From the NCBI RefSeq assembly GCF_014137855.1, contig NZ_JACGWT010000002.1, positions 558,001 through 622,000 of the forward strand: 64,000 bases of DNA, given 5' to 3'. The translations under genes and the position numbers were made by a program. Below the pieces are notes generated by a model. The model worked only from the letters and a program-made list of their open reading frames with translations, had not been told where the DNA came from and ran no database searches. Origin of the DNA: Microlunatus kandeliicorticis. GTDB lineage: Bacteria > Actinomycetota > Actinomycetes > Propionibacteriales > Propionibacteriaceae. Position 1 is the first letter of the stretch; every line of letters begins with the position of its first letter. Shown one piece after another: positions 1 through 7,461 of this stretch.

Positions 1-52
1 CCGCCGTTCGCTCGACGAGACGGCATCGCCGACCGACTACCAGCCCGGCTGA
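1..52 (+). CDS. C-terminal tail of an unidentified gene (partial)
   Basis: One forward frame is open from base 2 to a TGA at 50-52 and would encode about 16 residues ending in DYQPG. The codons end mostly in G or C, like the real genes around it. The fragment is too short to identify, so this is only a suggestion that a forward gene ends just before the tRNA. Confidence 0.35.
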   Translation, partial: RRSLDETASPTDYQPG

Positions 53-79
53 GCCGTCCTGGCCCGCGGACGGTTCCGG

Positions 80-109
80 TTCGCACTCCGGCGTCGCGTT
101 GGCTATGAT
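80..109 (+). promoter_or_regulatory. Promoter of tRNA-Arg
   Basis: TTCGCA (80-85) and TATGAT (104-109) are separated by 18 bases. TATGAT is close to the sigma-70 -10 consensus. Transcription would begin near 116, about 29 bases before the tRNA. Confidence 0.55.
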
Positions 110-144
110 CGACTGTCGTTGTCCGCTCCACCGGGCAACCACCA

Positions 145-217
145 GCACCCGTGGCTCAACGGATAGAGCATCTGACTACGGATCAGAAGGTTGGGGGTTC
201 GAATCCCTCCGGGTGCG
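145..217 (+). tRNA. tRNA-Arg (anticodon ACG)
   Basis: The acceptor arms GCACCCG (145-151) and CGGGTGC (210-216) pair perfectly. The anticodon stem-loop CTGACTACGGATCAG carries ACG. The T-arm GGGGGTTCGAATCCCTC is canonical and the discriminator is G217. CCA is not encoded. This is the tRNA whose A34 is normally converted to inosine by TadA, and a tadA gene lies at 35166-35654 in this window. Confidence 0.95.
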
Positions 218-339
218 CCGGACAAGAACTCGTCAGCGTCACCTTCGGGTGGCGCTGAACTTGTTTTCCGGCCCGGCTGGGCCTCGCGCAGCGGCATCGG
301 GACCGACGGGCAGTCGCCGCACGAGTGGCCCTCGGTCTG

Positions 340-657
340 TCAGCCGGGCGTTCGTCCGTAGCGCTTCCGCACCTCGGCGCGCCAGACGAGCAGGAGTGCG
401 ATCAGCAGAGCGACCGTCACGACCGCGAGGAAGATCGCCAGGACCCTGGTCGCGCCCGACGCCAGGTCGAAGTAGGAGGCGGTCTCCAGGTAGGACGACG
501 GGAGCCCGACGGTCGTGGCGTACCGGTGCAGGCGCTCGTCGAAGATCCGGTGTGTGATCGCGCTGGCGACAGCCGAGCCCAGAGCGAGGACGCCGGTCAC
601 CACCGCGGCGACAAGCAGGCACGAGCGCGTCGGCGAGCTGCGAACGGAGGGCTGCAC
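340..657 (-). CDS. Small two-helix membrane protein, unknown function
   Basis: This encodes 105 residues with two hydrophobic segments, about residues 14-36 and 69-92, and a basic C-terminus. The loop between the helices would lie outside the cell. I do not recognise a family. The GTG start at 657 is chosen because TACTCT at 669-664 lies 6 bases upstream of it, which would give a leaderless transcript. The gene diverges from the enolase-superfamily gene at 756. The membrane topology and base composition make it more likely real than a shadow of another frame. Confidence 0.6.
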   Translation of the reverse strand: MQPSVRSSPTRSCLLVAAVVTGVLALGSAVASAITHRIFDERLHRYATTVGLPSSYLETASYFDLASGATRVLAIFLAVVTVALLIALLLVWRAEVRKRYGRTPG

Positions 658-755
658 CGAGCGAGAGTAGGACGCAGGAGGTCCGCCCTGCGCGCCGTCG
701 ATGCCTGCGGTGCACCAGACTGGCCGAACCGAACGACCGATCGAGCGAGGGCACC

Positions 756-1895
756 GTGAAGATCACCGGCTACCGGACCGTCAGCGCACCGCGGGATCGC
801 GGCCGGCTGATCGGGGACGTCAACGGCGTCACCCGCTGGTCGCGGACCGAGGTCGTGATCATCGAGACCGACACCGGCATCGAGGGGATCGGCGTCGGGT
901 CGGTCGGGGCGATCGAGGCTGTTTTCCCCACCGTCGAGGGTGAGGACCCTCGGTCGACGTCCGCTCTCTACGACCGGATGCTGGCGGCGGTGTTCAAGCT
1001 CGGGCACGCCGGCGCGACCTTCGCGACCATCGGCGCCGTCGACCAGGCGCTGTGGGACCTCAAGGCGAAGGCCGCGGACGAACCACTCTGGCGGATGCTC
1101 GGCGCCCGAGACCGCTTCGTCCCCGGCTACGCCTCCGGGCTCGAGTACGGGCTCGACGACGAGGAGGCCGGAGCGCTCTGGACCCGGTTCGCCGAGCGCG
1201 GGTTCAGGGCGGGCAAGACCAAGGGCGGCCGTGAGTTCTCGCGCGATCTTCGCCGGCTCCGACTGCTCGAGGAGATCCTGCACGCCAACACCGAGACGCC
1301 CGCGCTGATGATCGACGCCAACGAGTCCTGGCACGTCTCGCAGGCGATTCGGTACGTGAGCCGGCTCGAGGCGGAGCTCGACCTTACCTGGATCGAGGAG
1401 CCGGTCCGCCGCTGGGACGCCGACGGTCTGGCCACGGTCCGCCGTGGCGTCCGGGCCGGCGTCGCGTCGGGGGAGAACCTCACCGGACTCGAGCAGACGC
1501 GCGCGCTGGTCGCGGCCCAGGCCGTCGACGTCGTGCAGCCCAATGCCGCGTTCGGCTCCACGAACTTCCTCCGGGTCGCGCACCTCGCGCACGCCTACGA
1601 CCTGCCGGTCAGCCCGGTCGGCTTCGCGCCGGCCATCGCTGCGGCGGCCGCCTCGATCCCCAACCTGCTGACCGTCGAGGTCCAGGAGCTCGAGCCGCCG
1701 GCCTGGCTCCACTTCGACCTGCAGATCGCCGACGGCGGTCTGGTGCTCGGGGACGAGTCCGGAGCCGGGATCACGGTCGACGAGGCGGCGCTGCGGGACA
1801 TGGCCGACACCGTGGTGTTGGGGATTCCGTCGACGACCGGTCCGCACGTGCGGCCACGGCGAGCCGGGTTGCGGATGACGCCGGACGAGGACTGA
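756..1895 (+). CDS. Enolase-superfamily enzyme (mandelate racemase/muconate lactonizing type)
   Basis: This 379-residue protein has the two-domain plan of mandelate racemase-like enzymes, which abstract a proton alpha to a carboxylate on a Mg-dependent barrel. Visible landmarks are a Lys-x-Lys pair (K154, K156) on barrel strand 2 and three metal ligands in DANE (D187), EEP (E214 or E215) and SGEN (E240). The usual second base, an Asp-His dyad on strands 6 and 7, is not evident: the matching positions read QPNAAFG (N263) and SPVG (V288). The protein may therefore use only the lysine side of the active site, or be a subgroup with different chemistry, such as a sugar-acid dehydratase. The GTG start is at 756. 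Substrate unknown. Confidence 0.85.
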   Translation: MKITGYRTVSAPRDRGRLIGDVNGVTRWSRTEVVIIETDTGIEGIGVGSVGAIEAVFPTVEGEDPRSTSALYDRMLAAVFKLGHAGATFATIGAVDQALWDLKAKAADEPLWRMLGARDRFVPGYASGLEYGLDDEEAGALWTRFAERGFRAGKTKGGREFSRDLRRLRLLEEILHANTETPALMIDANESWHVSQAIRYVSRLEAELDLTWIEEPVRRWDADGLATVRRGVRAGVASGENLTGLEQTRALVAAQAVDVVQPNAAFGSTNFLRVAHLAHAYDLPVSPVGFAPAIAAAAASIPNLLTVEVQELEPPAWLHFDLQIADGGLVLGDESGAGITVDEAALRDMADTVVLGIPSTTGPHVRPRRAGLRMTPDED

Positions 1896-1910
1896 GCGCG
1901 TCGCCGACGC

Positions 1911-2174
1911 GCTTCGACGAGCTCAGCACTCGTCTACGCGCTTCGACGGGCTCAGCGTGCGCGGTGCGCGCTTCGACGGGCTCAGCGTGCGGGGTTGCGC
2001 GCTTCGACAAGCTCAGCGTGCGGGGTCCGCGCCCGACGGGCTCAGCGTGCGGGGTGCGCGCTTCGACAGGCTCAGCGCTTGAATATTGCCGTGTGACGGG
2101 CTCAGCGTGGGGGTTGCCCGCCCGACAAGCTCAGTGTGCGGGGTGCGCGCTTCGACGGGCTCGGCGCGCGCCCG
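1911..2174. repeat. Intergenic tandem array of a CTTCGACGGGCTCAGC-type repeat
   Basis: About nine imperfect copies of a 28-30 base unit follow one another. Each contains a core like CTTCGACGGGCTCAGC followed by a spacer such as GTGCGGGGTGCG. The core varies at single sites (GACGGG, GACAAG, GACAGG). The array fills the space between the convergent genes ending at 1895 (+) and 2178 (-). The same core recurs at 5204-5325, at 23268-23367 and inside dnaX. No coding function is apparent here. Confidence 0.85.
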
Positions 2175-2177
2175 TGA

Positions 2178-2906
2178 TCAAGGGATCGGTGGGCCGAAGG
2201 TCACCCGGACGCCGGGGGAGTAGCGGACGCTGGCCGGTGGCCCGGTCAGGCCCGGGAAGCCGGCGGCCTCGAGCAGTTGATCATCGAGGTCGAGCAGCTC
2301 GGCGCTCCACAGCGGCCAGGTGGGGTGCTCGTTGGGCAGGTGCACCGTCCGTCGGCCGATCCGGGTGTGCAGGCCCCAGCGCGCGGTCAGGAAGTGGTCG
2401 AGCTCGGTCGTCTGCTCGAGGGGGCGTCCGACCCGGATGGTCATCCGGCTGGTCGCGCCCGCCGGTCCGGGCCAGCGCCGACGGCAGGTGTAGGTGATGT
2501 CGGTGTCGACCCGGCTGAACCGCATCCGCGACCACTTGTACGGCAGCCACAGCGCGACCTGCGCGGTCAACACCGACAGCAGCCGGGTCGCGTCGAGTGA
2601 GCGGAACACCACCCCGCGCTGACCGAGCCGGTCGCGGCTGTACAGCCGGACGTTGGTCTCCAGGAATGTCCCGACCCAGGGCAGGGCCGGACCGCGCCCC
2701 AGACCGAGCCCGACCATCCGGAAGCCGATCAGCCCGACGTAGCTCGATCCGTCGAGCACGTCCGGTTCGGTGCCGGGCGGCAGGAAGGGCGCCACCCGCC
2801 CGGGATCGACCGCCCAGTGCAGGAAGCAGAGGTCGAGCCACCGCTGCGAGAGCACCGGCCGGGTGACCGGCCGCGTCGTCACCGGCGTCACGGCCTCGAG
2901 CTCCAC
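2178..2906 (-). CDS. DUF2071 / YqjF family protein
   Basis: The 242-residue product begins around a GTG at 2906. It carries the hallmarks of the YqjF/DUF2071 family: an N-terminal QRWLDLCFLHW segment, then VDPGRVAPFLPPGTE, a YVGLIGF stretch, and ETNVRLY in the middle. Members resemble acetoacetate decarboxylase in fold, but their biochemical role is not established. The frame stays open far upstream only because GC-rich DNA rarely contains stop codons. Family similarity starts about ten residues after the chosen GTG. The gene ends four bases after the repeat array. Confidence 0.85.
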   Translation of the reverse strand: MELEAVTPVTTRPVTRPVLSQRWLDLCFLHWAVDPGRVAPFLPPGTEPDVLDGSSYVGLIGFRMVGLGLGRGPALPWVGTFLETNVRLYSRDRLGQRGVVFRSLDATRLLSVLTAQVALWLPYKWSRMRFSRVDTDITYTCRRRWPGPAGATSRMTIRVGRPLEQTTELDHFLTARWGLHTRIGRRTVHLPNEHPTWPLWSAELLDLDDQLLEAAGFPGLTGPPASVRYSPGVRVTFGPPIP

Positions 2907-2983
2907 GCCGCCAGTGTTCCACCCGGTCGGTCGCCGCCCGGCCGGAGCCGCCTGCCCGTGGCTCCGGCCGCCGGCGTCGTCGC

Positions 2984-3502
2984 TCAGCTGGTCGTCTCCC
3001 AGTAACGCCAGCCCTCGGACGTGCTCGGGAACTTGATCACGCCGCTGCGCAGCGTCTTCACGGCGCACCGACCGTTGCTGGTGTACTGCTGCCACTTGCT
3101 CCAGCTCACGCGCTTGCCCCAGGACACGTACTGGGCGTGACCGTAGTGACCCCTGCTGATGTCGTGGGAGTAGGTGTGGGTCGTGCTGGTCGAGTTGGTC
3201 TTGGTCAGCGACGCGCTGATCGACACCTTCGCCTTGGCGAGGATCGCCCCCACCTCGGTCTCGGCTCCGGCCGTCACCGAGAACGAGACGCTGCCCGAGT
3301 AGGCCCGCGACACGGTGATCGTCCCGCCCTTGCCGTCCTTGAACACCGGGACGCCCCGGAACGGCATGGCCACCGACGTGCCGTGCACGGTGTAGCCCGT
3401 GTCCGGCGGACACATGGCGAGCGCCGGCGAGGCGCCCACCACCGCCAACCCGCTCGACACCAGGGTGATGGCGGCGCCCAGCCCGGCCACGCGTCGAATC
3501 AT
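2984..3502 (-). CDS. Secreted protein of unknown function
   Basis: The 172-residue protein opens with a classic Sec signal peptide: MIRR, a hydrophobic stretch to about residue 24, and an ASPALA cleavage site near residue 29. The mature part has a single Cys near its start and another near the C-terminus (NGRCAVK), which could form a disulfide. Its middle is rich in Ser, Thr and Val in alternating patterns, suggesting a beta structure. It resembles short secreted proteins common in streptomycetes whose role I cannot name. The start at 3502 is preferred over 3562 because it places the signal peptide at the N-terminus. Confidence 0.75.
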   Translation of the reverse strand: MIRRVAGLGAAITLVSSGLAVVGASPALAMCPPDTGYTVHGTSVAMPFRGVPVFKDGKGGTITVSRAYSGSVSFSVTAGAETEVGAILAKAKVSISASLTKTNSTSTTHTYSHDISRGHYGHAQYVSWGKRVSWSKWQQYTSNGRCAVKTLRSGVIKFPSTSEGWRYWETTS

Positions 3503-3643
3503 GTGCAGATCCCTTCCCCAACGGCGATCGACCGCGACCGCCGGAACGATGATGACCCGCACCCTTGCACAGCGCGAGGGTCATCGGGTTCGTCCGCACG
3601 AGGCGGGACGGGCCGCTCGCTCCCGACGAGGTCGGGGCCGCGC

Positions 3644-4540
3644 TCACGCCGTCGCGAAGTACTCGCCGGCGGCGAGGTCCTCGAGCAGGGTCGGGCCGGT
3701 CGGGGTCCAGTCGAGCAGCGCGCGGGTCCGGGCCGAGCTCGCGGCCATGTCCATCGCGAAGAAGAAGCCGATCGGGCCCAGGACGTCGAGCTCGTCGGGT
3801 CCGAGCGGACCGACCGGGACGCCGACGCCCGCGCCGATGGCCTCGGCGATCTCCCGGACCGGGATGCCCTCCTCGGCGATCGCGTGCAGCCGGGCCCCGG
3901 CGGGAGCGCGGTCGAGAGCGGCGACGATGAGCTTGGCCGCGTCGGTGACGTGAACGGCGGCCCACCGGTTGCTGCCGTCGCCGGCCCAGCCGAACCGGCC
4001 GTGCTGGCGGGCCGCCGCGGTGAGCGCCGCAACGAACCCGTGGTCGCCGGTCCCGTGCGTCGTCGGGGCGAACCGGACGGCGACGGCGTGGACGCCCCGG
4101 TCGACGGAGTCGAGCGCCAGGTTCTCGCTGCCGCCGCGCGGGGCGTCCGGACCGACGAAGGGCGACGGGTCGTCCTCGGTGGCCGGGCGACCCTGCGCCA
4201 GTCCGGCGACACCGGAGGCCATCAGGAAGCGCCGGTCCGAGCCCTCCAGCGTGTCCACGATGGTCCGGACGGCGTTGCGCTCGGCCCGGTTGGAGACCTC
4301 GGGGTGGACGAAGTCGTGCTTGTTGGCCAGGTGCAGCACGGCGTCGGCGTCGGTCGCCCCGGCCCGGATGCTCTCGAGGTCGTCGAGATCGCCCCGCCGG
4401 ACCTTGACCCCCTTGGCGGTCAGCGACGCGGCCGAGGCGTCGGACCGGGCGAGCCCGACGACGTGGTGCCCGGCGGCGAGCAGCTCGTCGACGGTGGCCG
4501 AGCCGATCCAGCCGGACGCCCCGGTGACGAAGATCCGCAT
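3644..4540 (-). CDS. NAD(P)-dependent epimerase/dehydratase-like SDR
   Basis: The 298-residue protein starts with a Rossmann dinucleotide-binding motif TGASGWIG at residues 6-13 and belongs to the extended/atypical short-chain dehydrogenase group. The family acts on nucleotide sugars, NADP-linked flavonoid-type compounds or quinones. A clear YxxxK catalytic pair is not obvious, so its reaction is open. It is preceded by AAAGGAG, a strong ribosome binding site. It is transcribed away from the TetR gene at 4624, with a paired operator between them, so that regulator probably controls it in response to its substrate. Confidence 0.85.
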   Translation of the reverse strand: MRIFVTGASGWIGSATVDELLAAGHHVVGLARSDASAASLTAKGVKVRRGDLDDLESIRAGATDADAVLHLANKHDFVHPEVSNRAERNAVRTIVDTLEGSDRRFLMASGVAGLAQGRPATEDDPSPFVGPDAPRGGSENLALDSVDRGVHAVAVRFAPTTHGTGDHGFVAALTAAARQHGRFGWAGDGSNRWAAVHVTDAAKLIVAALDRAPAGARLHAIAEEGIPVREIAEAIGAGVGVPVGPLGPDELDVLGPIGFFFAMDMAASSARTRALLDWTPTGPTLLEDLAAGEYFATA

Positions 4541-4553
4541 GATCTACTCCTTT

Positions 4554-4611
4554 GGTGATGACAGTTACTGACGTTCGACTGTACTCCGCGAAGTCAGTCG
4601 CTGTCATCACC
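4554..4611. promoter_or_regulatory. Double operator between the divergent SDR and TetR genes
   Basis: GGTGATGACAGTTACTGAC (4554-4572) and GTCAGTCGCTGTCATCACC (4593-4611) are inverted copies that differ at only two central bases. Each arm is itself a near-palindrome (CAGTTACTG; CAGTCGCTG), so each could bind one TetR dimer. The right arm directly abuts a -10 hexamer TAGGAT at 4612-4617, six bases before the TetR start codon. Repressor bound there would block both promoters. Confidence 0.75.
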
Positions 4612-4623
4612 TAGGATCAGGGT

Positions 4624-5190
4624 ATGGGTCGATGGCAGCCGGGAACGCGGGACCGCCTGCGCGCGGCCGCGATCGACCTCTTCGTGCGTCAGGGCTACGA
4701 GCAGACGACGACCGCCGAGATCGCCGCGGCCGGCGGGGTGACCGAGCGGACCTTCTTCCGGCACTTCGCCGACAAGCGCGAGGTGATCTTCGCCGGGCAG
4801 GAGGACTTCGTCGGGCTCTTCGTCGACGGCATCGTCCGAGCACCGGACGGTCGCACGCCGATGGAGCTGGCGGCGGCCGCACTCGAGGCATCGGCGGCCT
4901 TTTTCCCCGACGAGCACCGCGACTACGCGCGGCGGCGGATGGAGGTGGTGACCACCAACCCCGCGCTGCAGGAGCGCGAGCTGCTCAAGATGGCCGGGCT
5001 CGGCGCGGCGGTCGCCCAAGCGCTGCGGGCCCGGGGGATCACCGAACCGCAGGCGACCCTCGCGGCCCAGTCGGCGGTGACGGTGTTCGGGGTGGCGTTC
5101 CGGACCTGGACGACCGAGGGCGAGACCCGGTCGCTGGCGGAGATCGAGCGCGAGGTGATGGGCGAGCTGGGCGCGGTCACCGCGGGGTGA
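4624..5190 (+). CDS. TetR/AcrR-family transcriptional regulator
   Basis: This 188-residue protein has an N-terminal helix-turn-helix, about residues 10-55, with the typical TTAEIAAAGGVTERTFFRHF pattern, followed by an all-helical ligand-binding domain. TetR proteins bind palindromic operators as dimers and release DNA on binding a small molecule. The ATG at 4624 follows TAGGAT by six bases, so the mRNA is probably leaderless. The gene is likely autoregulated through the operator pair at 4554-4611, together with the divergent SDR gene. The ligand cannot be read from sequence. Confidence 0.92.
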   Translation: MGRWQPGTRDRLRAAAIDLFVRQGYEQTTTAEIAAAGGVTERTFFRHFADKREVIFAGQEDFVGLFVDGIVRAPDGRTPMELAAAALEASAAFFPDEHRDYARRRMEVVTTNPALQERELLKMAGLGAAVAQALRARGITEPQATLAAQSAVTVFGVAFRTWTTEGETRSLAEIEREVMGELGAVTAG

Positions 5191-5203
5191 GGGCTCCGCT
5201 CCG

Positions 5204-5325
5204 CCCTTCGACAGGCTCAGGGCACGGGGTGCCCTTCGACATACTCAGGGCCCTTCGGCAGGCTCAGGGCACGGGGTGCCCTTCGGCAGGCTCAGGGCAC
5301 GGGGTGCCCTTCGACAGGCTCAGGG
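5204..5325. repeat. Tandem array of CCCTTCGACAGGCTCAGGG repeats
   Basis: There are five copies of a core like CCCTTCGACAGGCTCAGGG, three of them followed by the same GCACGGGGTG spacer. The array lies between the TetR gene and the convergent gene ending at 5320. The last copy supplies the TGA stop codon (5320-5322) of that gene. Confidence 0.85.
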
Positions 5326-5742
5326 GGCGTCGTCGGTGGGCTGACCGTCGAGGTGCCGGGTGATCAGGTCGTCGGCGCCGAGCGCCCGGAGGTAGTTGGC
5401 GTAGGCCAGCGCACGCTCGGGGTGGGTGCGGCGCAGCTCGTCGGCGGTCTCGGCGGCCAGATCGGTGAGCTCGGTGAGGAACTCGTCGGGGTCGCCGCCG
5501 TTCCAGGAGCTGAGCGCCTCGCCGACCGGACCCTCGTCGAAGAGGTGCCGCTCGAAGATCGTCAGCACGTGGCCGAGGGTCTGCACCCGCTGGTCGTAGG
5601 GCACCGAGTTGATCAGGATGGCCAGCCGGAGCAGCGACGGATGGAGCCGGGTGTCCGGGTCGTCGCCGCGCACCTGCTCCCAGCGCTCCTCGAGCGCGGC
5701 GGTCATCGCGTTGGCGGCGCGACCGGCGGTGAGCTGGCTCAC
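5320..5742 (-). CDS. Conserved hypothetical protein, mostly helical
   Basis: The 140-residue product is predicted from a GTG at 5742. It is acidic and largely helical, with no signal peptide or membrane segment. I do not recognise a domain. A longer reading from 5859 (179 residues) is possible but begins with low-complexity Pro/Arg-rich sequence. The chosen GTG overlaps the stop of a possible short leader ORF (5739-5795) in a GTGA arrangement, and a good AGGAGG site precedes that leader. The stop codon sits inside the last unit of the repeat array, so the C-terminus may have been reshaped by repeat insertion. Confidence 0.6.
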   Translation of the reverse strand: MSQLTAGRAANAMTAALEERWEQVRGDDPDTRLHPSLLRLAILINSVPYDQRVQTLGHVLTIFERHLFDEGPVGEALSSWNGGDPDEFLTELTDLAAETADELRRTHPERALAYANYLRALGADDLITRHLDGQPTDDAP

Positions 5743-5795
5743 GATCGAGACTCGCGCAGGCGGGGGTGAACCGGGCTGGGGGGCAACTCGTTCAC
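5739..5795 (-). CDS. Possible 18-residue leader peptide
   Basis: A GTG at 5795 follows AAGGAGG by eight bases and opens an 18-codon frame that reads MNELPPSPVHPRL and a few more residues. Its TGA (5739-5741) overlaps the GTG start of the downstream gene as GTGA, which would couple translation. It contains several prolines. This may simply be chance in GC-rich DNA. Confidence 0.25.
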   Translation of the reverse strand: MNELPPSPVHPRLRESRS

Positions 5796-5922
5796 GAGGG
5801 CTGCCTCCTTCCTCAACGGGATCCGACGGGGGGATGATCCGGGCCGAGCGTGAACGCAACTAGTTTCGAGTGTAAACCGCCAGGGGTCGGCATCGAAGAG
5901 GGCGGGCAGCCATCATGGTGCC

Positions 5923-6210
5923 GTGCGGCATGAGTTCACCGACGTGCTCTGGTACTGGCGCGGTCTGGCGCCCTGGTACTTCGTGTCGGTGCCCGCGTTG
6001 CTGGTCGAGCAGCTGCACGAGCTGTCGGGCCGTCTCAGCTACGGCTGGGGGATGATCCCGGCCGAGGTCCGGGTCGGACGCACCACGTTCGCGACCGCGC
6101 TCTGGCCGAAGGACGGCGGGTACATCGTCCCGATCAAGGCCGACGTCCGGCGTCGGGAGCACCTCGCCGAGGGCGAGCCGGTGACCGTCGAGCTCACCTT
6201 CGCGGTCTGA
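5923..6210 (+). CDS. DUF1905 domain protein
   Basis: The 95-residue protein matches DUF1905 over its whole length: an aromatic N-terminal strand (WYWRGLAPWYFVSVP), a YGWGMIPAEVRVG core and a C-terminal PKDGGYIVPIKADVR segment. The family is a small beta barrel of unknown function, often found alone or fused to YdeI-like proteins in actinobacteria. Translation starts at GTG 5923, only six bases after CATCAT, a possible -10 hexamer. It diverges from the hypothetical gene upstream and converges with the MFS transporter, whose stop is 5 bases away. Confidence 0.85.
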   Translation: MRHEFTDVLWYWRGLAPWYFVSVPALLVEQLHELSGRLSYGWGMIPAEVRVGRTTFATALWPKDGGYIVPIKADVRRREHLAEGEPVTVELTFAV

Positions 6211-6215
6211 CGTCG

Positions 6216-7358
6216 TCACGCCGGGTCGCCTGACGCGGGACGCTCCGCTCGCGGGGGCCGCAGCGCGCCCGCGCAGAGGAACCCGACGACCAGCAGCGCG
6301 AGGATCACCCACATCGCCTCGAGCAGACCGACGCGTTCGGACAGGGCCCCGATCGCCGGCGGCCCGGCGAGGTTGGCCAGATAGCCGATCGAGGCCACCA
6401 CGCTGGTCCGGGCTGCCGGGTTGGGGCCGCTCTCGGCGGCGGCGGACATCCCGAGCGGGAAGCCGAGCGAGACCCCGACCGCCCAGAACAGGATGCCGAC
6501 CAGCACCACCCAGGCCGGGCCGCCGAGGATGAACAGCACCAGCCCGACCACGCCGATCGCCGTGGTCACCCGGATGGCGGCCACCCGGCCGATCCGGTCG
6601 ACCAGCGGCCCGCCGAGCACCCGGGCCGCGGTCTCGCCCACCGCGAAGACGATGAAGAACGCAGCGGCCACCGCGTCGGTCTGCCGGTGACCGTCCCGGA
6701 CCGCCAGGGTGAGCCAGTTGTTGGCCGAGCCCTCGCCGAGCTCGACGCCGAGCATCACCAGCCCGATGACCAGCAGGCGCAGGTGGGTCCAGCCCGAGAG
6801 CCACTCACGGAACCGCTCGCGCACGGGCGGTCGCTCCTCGGCGGCCTCGGCGGGGACGCCGCTCGGCAGGTGCCGGGCCACCACCAGGCCGACCACCACG
6901 ATCAGCACCGCCTCGGCGGCGAACTGGACCGCGAACGCGATCCGCAGCGCCGCGCACGCCGCCCCGATCCCCGAGCCGACCACCGCGCCCAGGGACCAGC
7001 CGGCGTGCATCAGCGGCATCAGCGTCCGGCCGGCGGCCCGTTCGACCGCGGCGCCCTCGACGTTGATCATCACGTCGAGCGCCCCGATGCTGAAGCCGAC
7101 CACGGCGAAGCCGAGCGCGGTCACCGGCACCGAGTGCAGCGGTCCCGCCCCGACACCGATCAGGGCCAGGCTGACCGCGGTGGCCATCAGCGCGGCGCCG
7201 ATCCCGCGCCGCGGCCCGAAGGTGGTGAAGATCGGCGACGAGGCCAGCAGGCCGAGGACCGCGCCGACCGTGACGCCGGCCAGCACCAGGCCGAGACCGG
7301 CGTTGTCGAGGGCCAGCGAGCTGCGCATGCTCGGCAGCCGCGGCCCCCAGGCGGTCAT
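6216..7358 (-). CDS. MFS transporter (YbjJ-like), N-terminus uncertain
   Basis: This is a major facilitator protein with about eleven hydrophobic helices from the ATG at 7358. It has a Gly/Ala-rich pattern and short cytoplasmic loops such as TFGPRRGIG between helices 2 and 3. The ATG at 7358 lies inside the first helix. In-frame codons upstream to 7413 encode RIGPWRNAVLTAFALGGVT, which looks like the missing start of helix 1 in this family. That upstream stretch, open to 7487, contains no ATG, GTG or TTG. An ATC at 7460 sits 7 bases after AGGAG and just past the stop of the SDR gene, so the true start may be non-standard. It is probably co-transcribed with the SDR at 7462-8226. Substrate unknown. 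Confidence 0.8.
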   Translation of the reverse strand: MTAWGPRLPSMRSSLALDNAGLGLVLAGVTVGAVLGLLASSPIFTTFGPRRGIGAALMATAVSLALIGVGAGPLHSVPVTALGFAVVGFSIGALDVMINVEGAAVERAAGRTLMPLMHAGWSLGAVVGSGIGAACAALRIAFAVQFAAEAVLIVVVGLVVARHLPSGVPAEAAEERPPVRERFREWLSGWTHLRLLVIGLVMLGVELGEGSANNWLTLAVRDGHRQTDAVAAAFFIVFAVGETAARVLGGPLVDRIGRVAAIRVTTAIGVVGLVLFILGGPAWVVLVGILFWAVGVSLGFPLGMSAAAESGPNPAARTSVVASIGYLANLAGPPAIGALSERVGLLEAMWVILALLVVGFLCAGALRPPRAERPASGDPA

Positions 7359-7461
7359 GGTGACGCCGCCGAGCGCGAACGCGGTCAGGACGGCGTTGCG
7401 CCAGGGTCCGATCCGGGCCGTGCTCCGATCCGGACCGCGCCCGGAGGCGTCGACCGCGATC

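Noticed and set aside
1911-2174. CRISPR array
   Set aside because: Units are contiguous and imperfect with near-identical short spacers, and there are no cas genes.
2907-4610. Very long minus-strand frame (810 residues) across the secreted protein and SDR genes
   Set aside because: Only its last 242 residues resemble a protein family. The rest is out of frame with better-supported genes.
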